A stretch of 12,493 nucleotides of DNA from contig JAZTVX010000005.1 of the NCBI GenBank assembly GCA_045635565.1, positions 1-12,493 on the forward strand, read 5' to 3'. The first letter of the stretch is position 1. Each line of letters begins with the position of its first letter. Positions 6,236-12,341 of this stretch are shown here, in pieces. Under the pieces are notes generated by a model. That model made no database searches, was not told the origin of the DNA, and saw only the letters and a list, made by a program, of their open reading frames with translations. Both the position numbers and the translations under genes were made by a program. The stretch is from RGIG4140 sp045635565 (GTDB taxonomy: Bacteria; Pseudomonadota; Alphaproteobacteria; CAAHEQ01; UBA3637).

Positions 6236-6448
6236 TGTGGTTGCAATACATTCATTTTACCAATAAACATGCAGCCCATTGTACAGATGGTTTTGTCTTT
6301 TTTTTATTATCAAACACACTGACATGTCATCTTTACATGAATTGCCTCGGAATGGCATTTGAAAGTTGGCTGAATAGACGGCTTTTGTGTCATTTGTTCA
6401 AGGGAGGATATTAGATGACATCGGCATTTTGTCGATGTCATTTTTTTT
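6236..6448 (+). ncRNA. Candidate orphan structured RNA of about 210 nt
   Basis: This transcript is defined by its own promoter (6201-6229) and a strong terminator (6415-6448). It has no reading frame of useful length. A 5-bp hairpin (6323-6327 with 6335-6339) contains the first bases of ATGTCATC (6324-6331). That octamer can instead pair with GATGACAT (6414-6421), the left side of the terminator. These pairings exclude one another, as in attenuators or riboswitch leaders, but no + strand gene follows. Other possible stems are 6364-6370 with 6378-6384, and a CCAT/ATGG helix near 6277-6290. A GGGAGG tract at 6402-6407 could bind anti-Shine-Dalgarno sequence. A 6S-type RNA is a possible alternative that I cannot confirm. 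The first half is very AT-rich and its ends are approximate. Confidence 0.4.
6415..6448 (+). terminator. Rho-independent terminator of the candidate RNA
   Basis: A perfect 9-bp stem (ATGACATCG at 6415-6423, complement at 6433-6441) with a 9-nt loop is followed by a run of eight T (6441-6448). It is directional to the + strand, since no T run flanks it on the minus strand. An 11-codon frame (6415-6450) with GGAGG 7 nt upstream lies exactly over the hairpin. Confidence 0.8.
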
Positions 6449-6555
6449 GATATGTGGCACAAAGAAACCAAAAAATGAAAAATCCGAATCCATCATTATA
6501 AAAACAAGATGATGTAGCTTACCAATACTTTGGATTGTCATTGATATGATTATAC
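6449..6555. other. Converging gene ends with a weak minus-strand hairpin
   Basis: This is the tail between the + strand terminator and the stop codon of the predicted dual-HEPN gene. On the minus strand a CATCAT/ATGATG hairpin (arms near 6492-6497 and 6510-6515) is followed by GGATT and T-rich sequence, and an outer AATCC/GGATT pairing is also possible. It may end the HEPN transcript, but the stem is weak. Confidence 0.3.
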
Positions 6556-7965
6556 TTATACACCGTTTTGCTGTTTTTTCTGATTGATGTTTTGAATGAT
6601 TTTTTGTGTCAATTGTTGAGATGTGCCATTGCTGGCAATAATTGTGGCGTGTGTTTGTGGTGTGGCATTCCCGTGACAGACCGTATTTCTTAACGTTTTT
6701 GCCATTTCGTAATCTTGTTTATCCGTATCCGATATAATACCTTCATCAATTAACCATTGACATTGTTTTTTCCCTTTTAACGGTTTGCCGTTTCCATCAA
6801 CGGGACCCATACTTTGAAAAGCAATGTCTAAACACTGCATTGCGTGAATTAACGTTGGTGTTTCAATATCTTTGTTTTTTTCAACAATTGGTATGCAATC
6901 TTTAATAGAACAATGACTGGCAATATCAATTGCTGTTTGATATTTATCAATCGTCATCAATGTCGGCACTTTTCTGACGGATAAGTTGTGTGTTGTGGTT
7001 ATCCGACGAATAAAATTCAAAACTGTTTCGTAAACGTCATTAACACAGTCCGGTACATCAACTAATACATCCATATGGATATCAGGATGGGACAATGTAT
7101 CCCGTAATTGATGCAGTTGAATCAATTTTTGGGCATCTCCTGCTATTCCGATTCGTTCTGCTAATTGAAAAATTTCATCTTTATTGTTTTTTAAAAAAGT
7201 TTCAGGCGAAAGTGTGTTATTTAATTCACTCTGTCGGGTTGATATGTCTGTCCTGAAGTGTTTGAGAAGTGTTTCACAAAGCAACCGCCGTATTTGTTCC
7301 ATAATTTTGATAATCGGTTCGGCCATGGATTGACGAAAATACGGAGATAATACTTCCACCAGAAATTGATTTTTAAAATACATATCAAATTTTTCCTGTG
7401 TCTGTTTGCCCTGACATTGAACAGTAAATTCATCGTATGTTTCGGCTAAATAAACTAACTCCTCAATAGCGTGAGGATTCTTGTAAGGAATGTCTTTCAA
7501 GGGTATGTCATCATTCGTTTTGGGTAGTATCAATGTATCAGGCGACAAAAAAATACGCATTTTTTTAAACGGACAGTTTAAATCCCCCCATAAATTGATA
7601 TACCGTTTTTTGAAACGGATTTGTATAGGTAACTGTTTTGTTGAGGAATTATTTTGGTATAAAACCTTAAAAAAATGCTTCGCAGACAATGTTCTTTTAT
7701 TGGCAACTAAACCATTTTGAGCAAACAGATTCATACCGATACGACTTTTCCCAAAAAAATCATTTTGACGCACTTTAAACCCTTTTTTTGTGCGATTACT
7801 TTTAATGACAAGCCGAAAAAAAGAGGTTTCATACGTTTTAAGTCTTTCCATAGATGCTTCATAAACGCCTTTTGTTCGGATAAATTCTTTAAATGCGTCA
7901 AATAGGTCTTTTATTTCAGACAAATCATATAAAATCGGACTTTTCGGACTTTTTGTACTTTTCAT
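6556..7965 (-). CDS. Predicted dual-HEPN protein (possible RNase), otherwise unrecognised
   Basis: A 469-residue protein with no signal peptide or membrane helix. Residues 1-210 form a basic N-terminal region I cannot assign. The rest looks like two helical segments, each with an HEPN-type R-x4-H motif: LRDTLSHP (287-294, Arg288 and His293) in about 212-325, and LRNTVCHG (425-432, Arg426 and His431) in about 338-460. In both, a polar residue (Asp, Asn) follows the Arg, as in active HEPN RNases, and HP or HG ends the motif. Two such motifs in one chain could form an intramolecular RNase site, as in Cas13 or RNase L-like enzymes. A role in defence or toxicity is inference. No nucleotidyltransferase antitoxin is adjacent. 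The start at 7965 has AAAGG about 8 nt upstream. The gene looks more AT-rich than recR, which hints at transfer. An alternative is a non-catalytic HEPN scaffold. Confidence 0.75.
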   Translation of the reverse strand: MKSTKSPKSPILYDLSEIKDLFDAFKEFIRTKGVYEASMERLKTYETSFFRLVIKSNRTKKGFKVRQNDFFGKSRIGMNLFAQNGLVANKRTLSAKHFFKVLYQNNSSTKQLPIQIRFKKRYINLWGDLNCPFKKMRIFLSPDTLILPKTNDDIPLKDIPYKNPHAIEELVYLAETYDEFTVQCQGKQTQEKFDMYFKNQFLVEVLSPYFRQSMAEPIIKIMEQIRRLLCETLLKHFRTDISTRQSELNNTLSPETFLKNNKDEIFQLAERIGIAGDAQKLIQLHQLRDTLSHPDIHMDVLVDVPDCVNDVYETVLNFIRRITTTHNLSVRKVPTLMTIDKYQTAIDIASHCSIKDCIPIVEKNKDIETPTLIHAMQCLDIAFQSMGPVDGNGKPLKGKKQCQWLIDEGIISDTDKQDYEMAKTLRNTVCHGNATPQTHATIIASNGTSQQLTQKIIQNINQKKQQNGV

Positions 7966-7992
7966 TTTGCTACCTTTAATCTGTTTTTTGGC

Positions 7993-8021
7993 AGCGTATC
8001 ATAGTTATACCAGTTTGTCAA
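7993..8021 (-). promoter_or_regulatory. Putative promoter of the dual-HEPN gene
   Basis: On the minus strand a perfect TTGACA (8016-8021) and TACGCT (7993-7998, three of six consensus bases) are 17 bp apart. The gene starts at 7965 after a leader of about 20 nt with AAAGG. Confidence 0.45.
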
Positions 8022-8065
8022 TTTTTTTATTTTTGTGTAAAATGTGTATGAAGTGCATTTTTAAA

Positions 8066-8094
8066 TTTACTTTTGCTTCTTTTTTCTTTATATA
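8066..8094 (+). promoter_or_regulatory. Putative promoter of the ybaB-recR-zapA-ruvC gene run
   Basis: TTTACT (8066-8071), a 17-bp spacer and TATATA (8089-8094) lie about 34 nt before the ybaB start. Each box matches four of six consensus bases. Nothing better is seen between the divergent HEPN gene and ybaB. Confidence 0.4.
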
Positions 8095-8127
8095 TAGGAT
8101 ATACATTAACACAACAAAGGAGAAAAA

Positions 8128-8451
8128 ATGAAAAACATCGGCGATTTGATGAAAAAAGCACAAATGGTTCAATCTCAAATGAATATTTTGCAAGCCAAAA
8201 TGGAACGACAGGAATTTGAAGGTTCAGCCGGTAACGGTGCTGTTTCCGTTACGATGACAGGAAAGGGTGTTCCGTTGAAAATTTCCATCAATCCCAGTAT
8301 TGTAGATAAAGATGACGTGGAAACATTGGAAGATTTGGTTTTGTTAGCCTTGCGTGATTGTCACGACAAAACGGAAGAAACAATGGCTTCCGAAATGGAT
8401 CGTATTCAAACGTCATTGGGTTTACCAGCCAACTTTAAAATGCCGTTTTAA
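8128..8451 (+). CDS. ybaB: YbaB/EbfC nucleoid-associated protein
   Basis: A 107-residue protein typical of the YbaB/EbfC family (about 100-110 residues). It forms a dimer that binds DNA without strong sequence preference and helps organise the nucleoid. The conserved N-terminus IGDLMKKAQMVQSQM (5-19) leads to a helix, then the strand GNGAVSVTMTGKGVPLKISINP (36-57, Gly- and Val-rich) and the C-terminal helix near EDLVLLALRDCHDKTEETMASEM. An AAAGGAG site precedes the ATG by about 7 nt. It is followed by recR, the near-universal pairing, but dnaX, which usually lies upstream, is absent here and the divergent dual-HEPN gene takes its place. Confidence 0.95.
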   Translation: MKNIGDLMKKAQMVQSQMNILQAKMERQEFEGSAGNGAVSVTMTGKGVPLKISINPSIVDKDDVETLEDLVLLALRDCHDKTEETMASEMDRIQTSLGLPANFKMPF

Positions 8452-8455
8452 TAAC

Positions 8456-8475
8456 AAAGCGACGGTTATCGCTTT
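8456..8475 (+). other. Short hairpin between ybaB and recR
   Basis: A 7-bp stem (AAAGCGA at 8456-8462, TCGCTTT at 8469-8475) with a 6-nt loop sits in the 42-nt gap. Only one further T follows, so it may slow or partly stop transcription, or protect the ybaB mRNA end. Confidence 0.45.
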
Positions 8476-8493
8476 TGAAAATAAAGGTATCTG

Positions 8494-9087
8494 ATGGCTG
8501 CACCGGAACTGGAACATTTAATTACACTTTTATCGAAACTGCCGACTTTAGGGCCTCGTTCAGCCCGTCGGGCAGTTTTGTCTTTATTGGCACAAAAAGA
8601 AAAACAGTTTGTTCCGTTGGTTGATGCTATGAAACAGGTATTAGACACGGTACAAACATGCCCCGTTTGTGGCAATTTGGATACGTCATCACCTTGCATG
8701 GTGTGTCAGGATGTAACCCGTCATAAAACGCAAATTTGTGTTGTTCGGGATGTTGCCGATTTATGGGCTATTGAACGATCCGGTGTTTATCGGGGATACT
8801 ATCATGTACTGGGGGGCTTGCTATCGGCATTGGATGGTATTGGTCCTGATGAATTGCATATTGAATCCTTGATTGATAAGGCGATGAAACAACCGGATAC
8901 GGAAATCATTATGGCTTTGCCGGCTACGGTAGAAGGGCAGACAACAGCACATTATTTACTGGACAGATTGGAAAATCTGTCTTGCACGGTATCGACTTTA
9001 TCTCGGGGTGTACCGGTTGGAGGTGAATTGGATTACCTTGATGACGGGACATTACAAATGGCGTTCAAGGCTCGACGACAAATATAA
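8494..9087 (+). CDS. recR: Recombination mediator RecR
   Basis: A 197-residue RecR, of normal length (about 200). With RecO and RecF it loads RecA onto gapped single-stranded DNA for RecFOR repair. Domains in order: helix-hairpin-helix (LSKLPTLGPRSARRAVL, about 13-29), a Cys4 zinc finger (Cys56, Cys59, Cys68, Cys71), a Toprim domain (about 79-172) with ALPATVEGQTTAHYL, and the C-terminal SRGVPVGGELDYLDDGTL (170-187), a strong RecR signature. Arg85 (CVVRD) sits where Toprim proteins often carry Glu. RecR has no known catalysis and other RecR proteins also vary here, so function is probably intact. The start is preceded by AAAGG about 7 nt upstream. Confidence 0.97.
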   Translation: MAAPELEHLITLLSKLPTLGPRSARRAVLSLLAQKEKQFVPLVDAMKQVLDTVQTCPVCGNLDTSSPCMVCQDVTRHKTQICVVRDVADLWAIERSGVYRGYYHVLGGLLSALDGIGPDELHIESLIDKAMKQPDTEIIMALPATVEGQTTAHYLLDRLENLSCTVSTLSRGVPVGGELDYLDDGTLQMAFKARRQI

Positions 9088-9100
9088 CAAAGGATAAAAA

Positions 9101-9286
9101 ATGGATAGTGTCAAAAATGCAATTTCACGCTTGGAAGAAGCCGTTGTTCAACTAGAAACGGCATTATACGCTGTTAAAAAAGCCCATACGCAAACCAAAG
9201 AAAATTCCAAAGAACTCAAACAAGTCGTTCAAACAGCCTATCAACGGATTGATAAAATCATCAGTACACTTAAAGGGAATGAATAA
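9101..9286 (+). CDS. Small coiled-coil protein upstream of ZapA
   Basis: A 61-residue, charged, probably all-helical protein with heptad-like spacing of Leu, Val, Ile and Ala (ISRLEEAVVQLETALYAV, and later LKQVVQTAYQRIDKIISTL). Alphaproteobacteria commonly have a small coiled-coil gene of this kind (DUF4164-like) directly before zapA, which suggests a partner in cell division, comparable to ZapB; this rests on position and shape only. The ATG has AAAGGA about 7 nt upstream. Its TAA shares a base with the zapA ATG (TAATG), so the two are probably translated together. No Cys or Pro is present. Confidence 0.75.
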   Translation: MDSVKNAISRLEEAVVQLETALYAVKKAHTQTKENSKELKQVVQTAYQRIDKIISTLKGNE

Positions 9287-9639
9287 TGGCTATCGTATCG
9301 TTAAAAATCGGGGAAAAGTTTTATAAATTTTCATGTGCTGATGGGCAGGAAAATTACATGCGAACATTAGCCGAAGGACTAGATGCTCGTGCTAATAATT
9401 TAATAAAAACAATCGGTTTTATGCAGGAAGGGCAATTGTTAGCCATGTTATGTTTGCTGTTAGCCGAAGAAAAAAGCCAACTGGAAAAGAATACCAATGC
9501 TGCCCGTTTAGATGAAACAAACCGTGAAATCACGGAAAAATTAACACATTTGACAACAAAAATCATCAATATGGCAACGGATTTAAATGCCTTAACGGCT
9601 CAACAAACGTCTTCGACAGAAGATTTGAAAGAGAAATAA
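9286..9639 (+). CDS. zapA: Cell division protein ZapA
   Basis: A 117-residue protein of the ZapA family (about 100-120). It binds FtsZ in the cytosol and bundles filaments to stabilise the Z-ring. The globular N-terminus (VSLKIGEKFYKFSCADGQE, about 4-22, then YMRTLAEGLDARANNLI) is followed by a long helix (about 50-115) for dimer and tetramer formation, in which MLCLLLAEEKSQLE is typical. The start overlaps the stop of the small coiled-coil gene by one base. Its own stop is one base before the next gene's ATG. The 6S RNA gene that often follows zapA is not here, because there is no room. Confidence 0.92.
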   Translation: MAIVSLKIGEKFYKFSCADGQENYMRTLAEGLDARANNLIKTIGFMQEGQLLAMLCLLLAEEKSQLEKNTNAARLDETNREITEKLTHLTTKIINMATDLNALTAQQTSSTEDLKEK

Positions 9640-9640
9640 A

Positions 9641-10453
9641 ATGAAACTGTTATTTTGTGGTGATGTCGTCGGTAAAGCCGGACGCAAAATTGTTCATAAC
9701 ACGATTGAAGTGTTACGACAACAATTTGATATTGATATTGTGATTACCAATGGGGAAAATGCGGCTCACGGTTTTGGTATTACACCGCGTATTTTTGATG
9801 AATTTATTAAACATGGGACCGATGTCGTTACCCTTGGGAATCACTCGTTCGACAAAGCCGACATTTTTCCCGTTTTGACAGAGAGTGACCGGATTGTTCG
9901 TCCGTTAAATCTGCCTGAAAACACGATTGGGAAAGGCTGGTGTGTTTTTACGACATCATCGGGTGTTCGTGTTGCTGTTGTGCAATTGCTCGGACGTGTT
10001 TATATGCGTGCAGCTGAAGATCCATTTTCTGCCATAGAAAAATGGCTTAACACACATCATAAAGGGGTTGATTATGATGTTTTGTTTGTTGACTTCCATG
10101 CCGAAGCAACGGCTGAAAAAGTTGCTATGGGGCATTTTTTAGATGGACGGGCCAGTGTTGTCGTGGGAACACATACACATATTCCGACGGCTGATCATCA
10201 TATTTTGCCTCATCAAACGGCTTATATGACAGATGTGGGCATGTGTGGTGATTATGATTCTGTTATCGGCATGCAAAAAGAAAGTGCTTTGTCTCGTTTC
10301 TTTTCTCCTGACAGAAAAGGTCGTCTGCAACCAGCCGAAATAAATAGCACATTTTGTGGTGTTTGCGTTGACATTGATGAGAAAACAGGGCATGCCGTTC
10401 AAATTTTTCCGGTTCGGATTGGGAATGCACTTGAAAATACGCACAAAATATGA
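9641..10453 (+). CDS. ymdB: YmdB-type metallophosphoesterase (TIGR00282 family)
   Basis: A 270-residue protein of the YmdB family (usual length about 265). Characterised members hydrolyse 2',3'-cyclic nucleotides at a two-metal site and affect RNA turnover and biofilm or motility decisions. The full metal-binding set is visible: Asp8 (FCGDVVG), Glu39 and Asn40 (NGENAA), Asn67 and His68 (LGNHSFD), His153 (DFHAEAT), and His178 and His180 (GTHTH). TDVGMCGDYDSVIGM (197-211) is the conserved loop after the last metal ligands. It is cytosolic. The ATG follows zapA by one base, and the GAAAGAGAAA tract at the zapA end supplies the ribosome site, so it is probably coupled. The alphaproteobacterial context (zapA upstream) is usual. 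Confidence 0.95.
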   Translation: MKLLFCGDVVGKAGRKIVHNTIEVLRQQFDIDIVITNGENAAHGFGITPRIFDEFIKHGTDVVTLGNHSFDKADIFPVLTESDRIVRPLNLPENTIGKGWCVFTTSSGVRVAVVQLLGRVYMRAAEDPFSAIEKWLNTHHKGVDYDVLFVDFHAEATAEKVAMGHFLDGRASVVVGTHTHIPTADHHILPHQTAYMTDVGMCGDYDSVIGMQKESALSRFFSPDRKGRLQPAEINSTFCGVCVDIDEKTGHAVQIFPVRIGNALENTHKI

Positions 10454-10498
10454 TATAAACCAACCATTCACACATTAACAACATAAGGAAATCAAATT

Positions 10499-11257
10499 AT
10501 GGCAGGACATTCACAATTTAAAAACATTATGTATCGTAAAGGCGCACAAGATAAAATGCGTGCCAAAGTCTTTTCAAAATTGGCTCGTGAAATCACGGTT
10601 GCCGTTAAGGCCGGTGGGGCAGACCCGACGTCAAACCCCCGTTTACGGTTAGCCATTCAAAACGCTCGTTCTGAAAATATGCCGAAAGACAACATCGAAC
10701 GAGCCATTGCTAAAGGGTCACAAGGGGCTGATACATCAAACTATGAAGAAGTCCGTTACGAAGGGTTCGGTCCAGGGAAAGTATCTGTTATTGTTGAAGC
10801 CTTAACGGATAACCGTGCCAGAACGGCTCCGTCTTTACGGGCAGCCTTTTCTAAAAACGGTGGGGCTTTGGGTGAAACAGGTTCTGTAACATTTAACTTC
10901 GAACGCATTGGTTACATTGAATATCCGGTAAGTGTTGGCACACCTGATGCTATTTTTGAAGCCGGATTAGAAGCTGGTGCCGATGATGTTGTTTCAACAG
11001 AAGAAACACATGAAATCACATGTTCTCCGGATGATTTATCATCTGTTCGGGAAGCGTTGGAAAATCAATTAGGAACGCCGAATGCTGCCCGTTTAGATTG
11101 GAAACCATTGGTACAAAAAGAAATTACGGATTTGGAAACGGCTCAAAAACTGATGAAATTCATCAATATTTTGAATGAAGATGATGATGTTCAACGGGTT
11201 ATCACAAACGCTGATATTGCTGAAGATATCATGGCTCAAATGGAAGGAGCTGAATAG
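10499..11257 (+). CDS. yebC: YebC/PmpR family transcriptional regulator or translation factor
   Basis: A 252-residue protein typical of the YebC family (about 240-250). The N-terminus MAGHSQFKNIMYRKGAQDKMRAK is its hallmark, with SKLAREITVAVKAGG (27-41) and NARSENMPKDNIERAI (55-70) also clear. Family members have been described as DNA-binding regulators, and other members as ribosome-associated factors that relieve stalling at proline stretches; sequence does not say which role applies here. The ATG is 45 nt after ymdB with AAGGAAA about 8 nt upstream. The final TAG shares its G with the GTG start of ruvC, the frequent yebC-ruvC arrangement. Confidence 0.96.
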   Translation: MAGHSQFKNIMYRKGAQDKMRAKVFSKLAREITVAVKAGGADPTSNPRLRLAIQNARSENMPKDNIERAIAKGSQGADTSNYEEVRYEGFGPGKVSVIVEALTDNRARTAPSLRAAFSKNGGALGETGSVTFNFERIGYIEYPVSVGTPDAIFEAGLEAGADDVVSTEETHEITCSPDDLSSVREALENQLGTPNAARLDWKPLVQKEITDLETAQKLMKFINILNEDDDVQRVITNADIAEDIMAQMEGAE

Positions 11258-11754
11258 TGATTCGTATTTTGGGTTTAGATCCCGGATTGCGTCATACAGG
11301 ATGGGGTGTCATCGAAAAAGATGGCACCCGTTTTCGATTTATTGCCGGTGGTGTCATCAATCCGGAAACAAACGGGAGTTTATCTGACCGTTTGGCAGAA
11401 CTCCATTTGGAACTCAAAAAAATCATTGAATCATATCAACCGAATGAAGTGTCTGTTGAGCAAACATTTGTGAACAACAATCCGACATCAACTCTTAAAC
11501 TGGGTCAAGCCCGTGGTGTTGTATTGTTGACACCGGCATTATATCAATTACCGGTTGCCGAATACACACCGAATCAAATTAAAAAAATGATTGTTGGTGC
11601 CGGTCATGCCGATAAAAAACAAATTGACATGATGGTTCGTACGTTATTAAAAACTGTTCCCGAAAAAATACCAGCTGACACATCTGATGCTTTGGCAATA
11701 GCATTGTGTCATGGTTTTATGAGGCCGTCGTTGGTACATATCAAACTAAAATAA
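11257..11754 (+). CDS. ruvC: Holliday junction resolvase RuvC
   Basis: A 165-residue RuvC (usual about 165-175), which cuts Holliday junctions symmetrically as a dimer using two metal ions. Catalytic residues: Asp8 (LGLDPGLRHTGWG), Glu68 (VSVEQTF), and Asp141 and Asp144 (ADTSDALA). The loop NNNPTSTLKLGQARG (73-87) and the helix GAGHADKKQI (114-123) are conserved too. The start is GTG at 11257, overlapping the yebC TAG, with GGAAGGAG about 7 nt upstream. In many bacteria ruvA and ruvB follow ruvC. Here an amidase gene follows, so RuvAB must be encoded elsewhere, if present. Confidence 0.96.
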   Translation: MIRILGLDPGLRHTGWGVIEKDGTRFRFIAGGVINPETNGSLSDRLAELHLELKKIIESYQPNEVSVEQTFVNNNPTSTLKLGQARGVVLLTPALYQLPVAEYTPNQIKKMIVGAGHADKKQIDMMVRTLLKTVPEKIPADTSDALAIALCHGFMRPSLVHIKLK

Positions 11755-11767
11755 CGAAAGGAATGTC

Positions 11768-12286
11768 ATGCATATTGTTCAACAACCCTCGACTCATTTT
11801 AACGAACGCACATGTGCGATTGATATGATTGTTTTACATGCAACGGCAACCGACACATTGGCTGATACATTTTACTATCTGATTGAAAAAGAAGAACAAC
11901 CCCGTGTCAGTTCACATTATGTGATTGACAGGGACGGAACGATTTACCAATTGGTTGATGATGAAAAACGGGCCTGGCATGCCGGAGTTGCTTCATGGGG
12001 TAATATAACGGAAGATGTGAATAGTCATTCCATTGGGATTGAATTTCAATGTCCGGCCCATAGTGATTGGACGTTTGATGAATTTACACCTCAACAGATT
12101 CAATCCGGTATATCATTATGTCAGGCATTGATGCAAAAATACCACATTCGGCCCGAAAACGTTGTTGCCCATTCTGACATTGCACCGGACAGAAAGTATG
12201 ACCCAGGTATGACATTTCCATTTGAACAATTTTGGGTAAATGGTATCTGTGACAATCCGTTGCGACGCCCTTTATGTCAGAAATAA
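11768..12286 (+). CDS. N-acetylmuramoyl-L-alanine amidase (Amidase_2, AmpD/AmiD-like)
   Basis: A 172-residue zinc amidase that cuts the bond between N-acetylmuramic acid and the stem peptide. Predicted zinc ligands are His24 (IVLHATAT), His135 (VAHSDIAP) and Asp145 (KYDPG). Glu92 (SIGIEFQ) and Lys143 are the likely catalytic residues. SSHYVIDRDGTIYQLVDDEKRAWHAGV (48-74, in two parts) is the characteristic core. There is no signal peptide or lipobox, so a cytosolic role in wall recycling (AmpD-like) is more likely than a periplasmic one, although the sequence also resembles AmiD. It starts 13 nt after ruvC with AAAGGA about 6-7 nt upstream, so it is probably the last gene of the run. Confidence 0.93.
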   Translation: MHIVQQPSTHFNERTCAIDMIVLHATATDTLADTFYYLIEKEEQPRVSSHYVIDRDGTIYQLVDDEKRAWHAGVASWGNITEDVNSHSIGIEFQCPAHSDWTFDEFTPQQIQSGISLCQALMQKYHIRPENVVAHSDIAPDRKYDPGMTFPFEQFWVNGICDNPLRRPLCQK

Positions 12287-12298
12287 CCCACATCAACA

Positions 12299-12330
12299 AA
12301 AATATTGATTATCTGTTCACAAAATATTTT
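12299..12330. terminator. Possible two-way terminator between converging genes
   Basis: An 8-bp A/T stem (AAAATATT at 12299-12306, AATATTTT at 12323-12330) with a 16-nt loop lies between the amidase stop and the converging partial gene. It has no G or C, so it is weak. Each arm ends in a short T run on the corresponding strand. Confidence 0.3.
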
Positions 12331-12341
12331 GAAAAGTGTTA

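Noticed and set aside
6271..6324. Seventeen-codon frame inside the candidate RNA
   Set aside because: No ribosome site is present and the composition looks like chance.
6236..6448. 6S RNA, SRP RNA or tmRNA identity for the candidate RNA
   Set aside because: No SRP GGAA-loop motif or tmRNA-like ends were seen, and I could not fold a convincing 6S-like long hairpin with a central bubble by hand.
7929..7962. Short direct repeats at the start of the dual-HEPN gene (TKSPKSP)
   Set aside because: Only two or three short copies inside coding sequence; not an array or attachment site.
6556..7965. Cas13-type effector with a CRISPR array
   Set aside because: The protein is far shorter than Cas13, no repeat-spacer array was seen, and the motif spacing only supports a generic dual-HEPN call.
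10139..10484. Two overlapping minus-strand open frames opposite the YmdB gene
   Set aside because: The + strand protein has the full set of metal ligands. The reverse frames have no recognisable motif or ribosome site.
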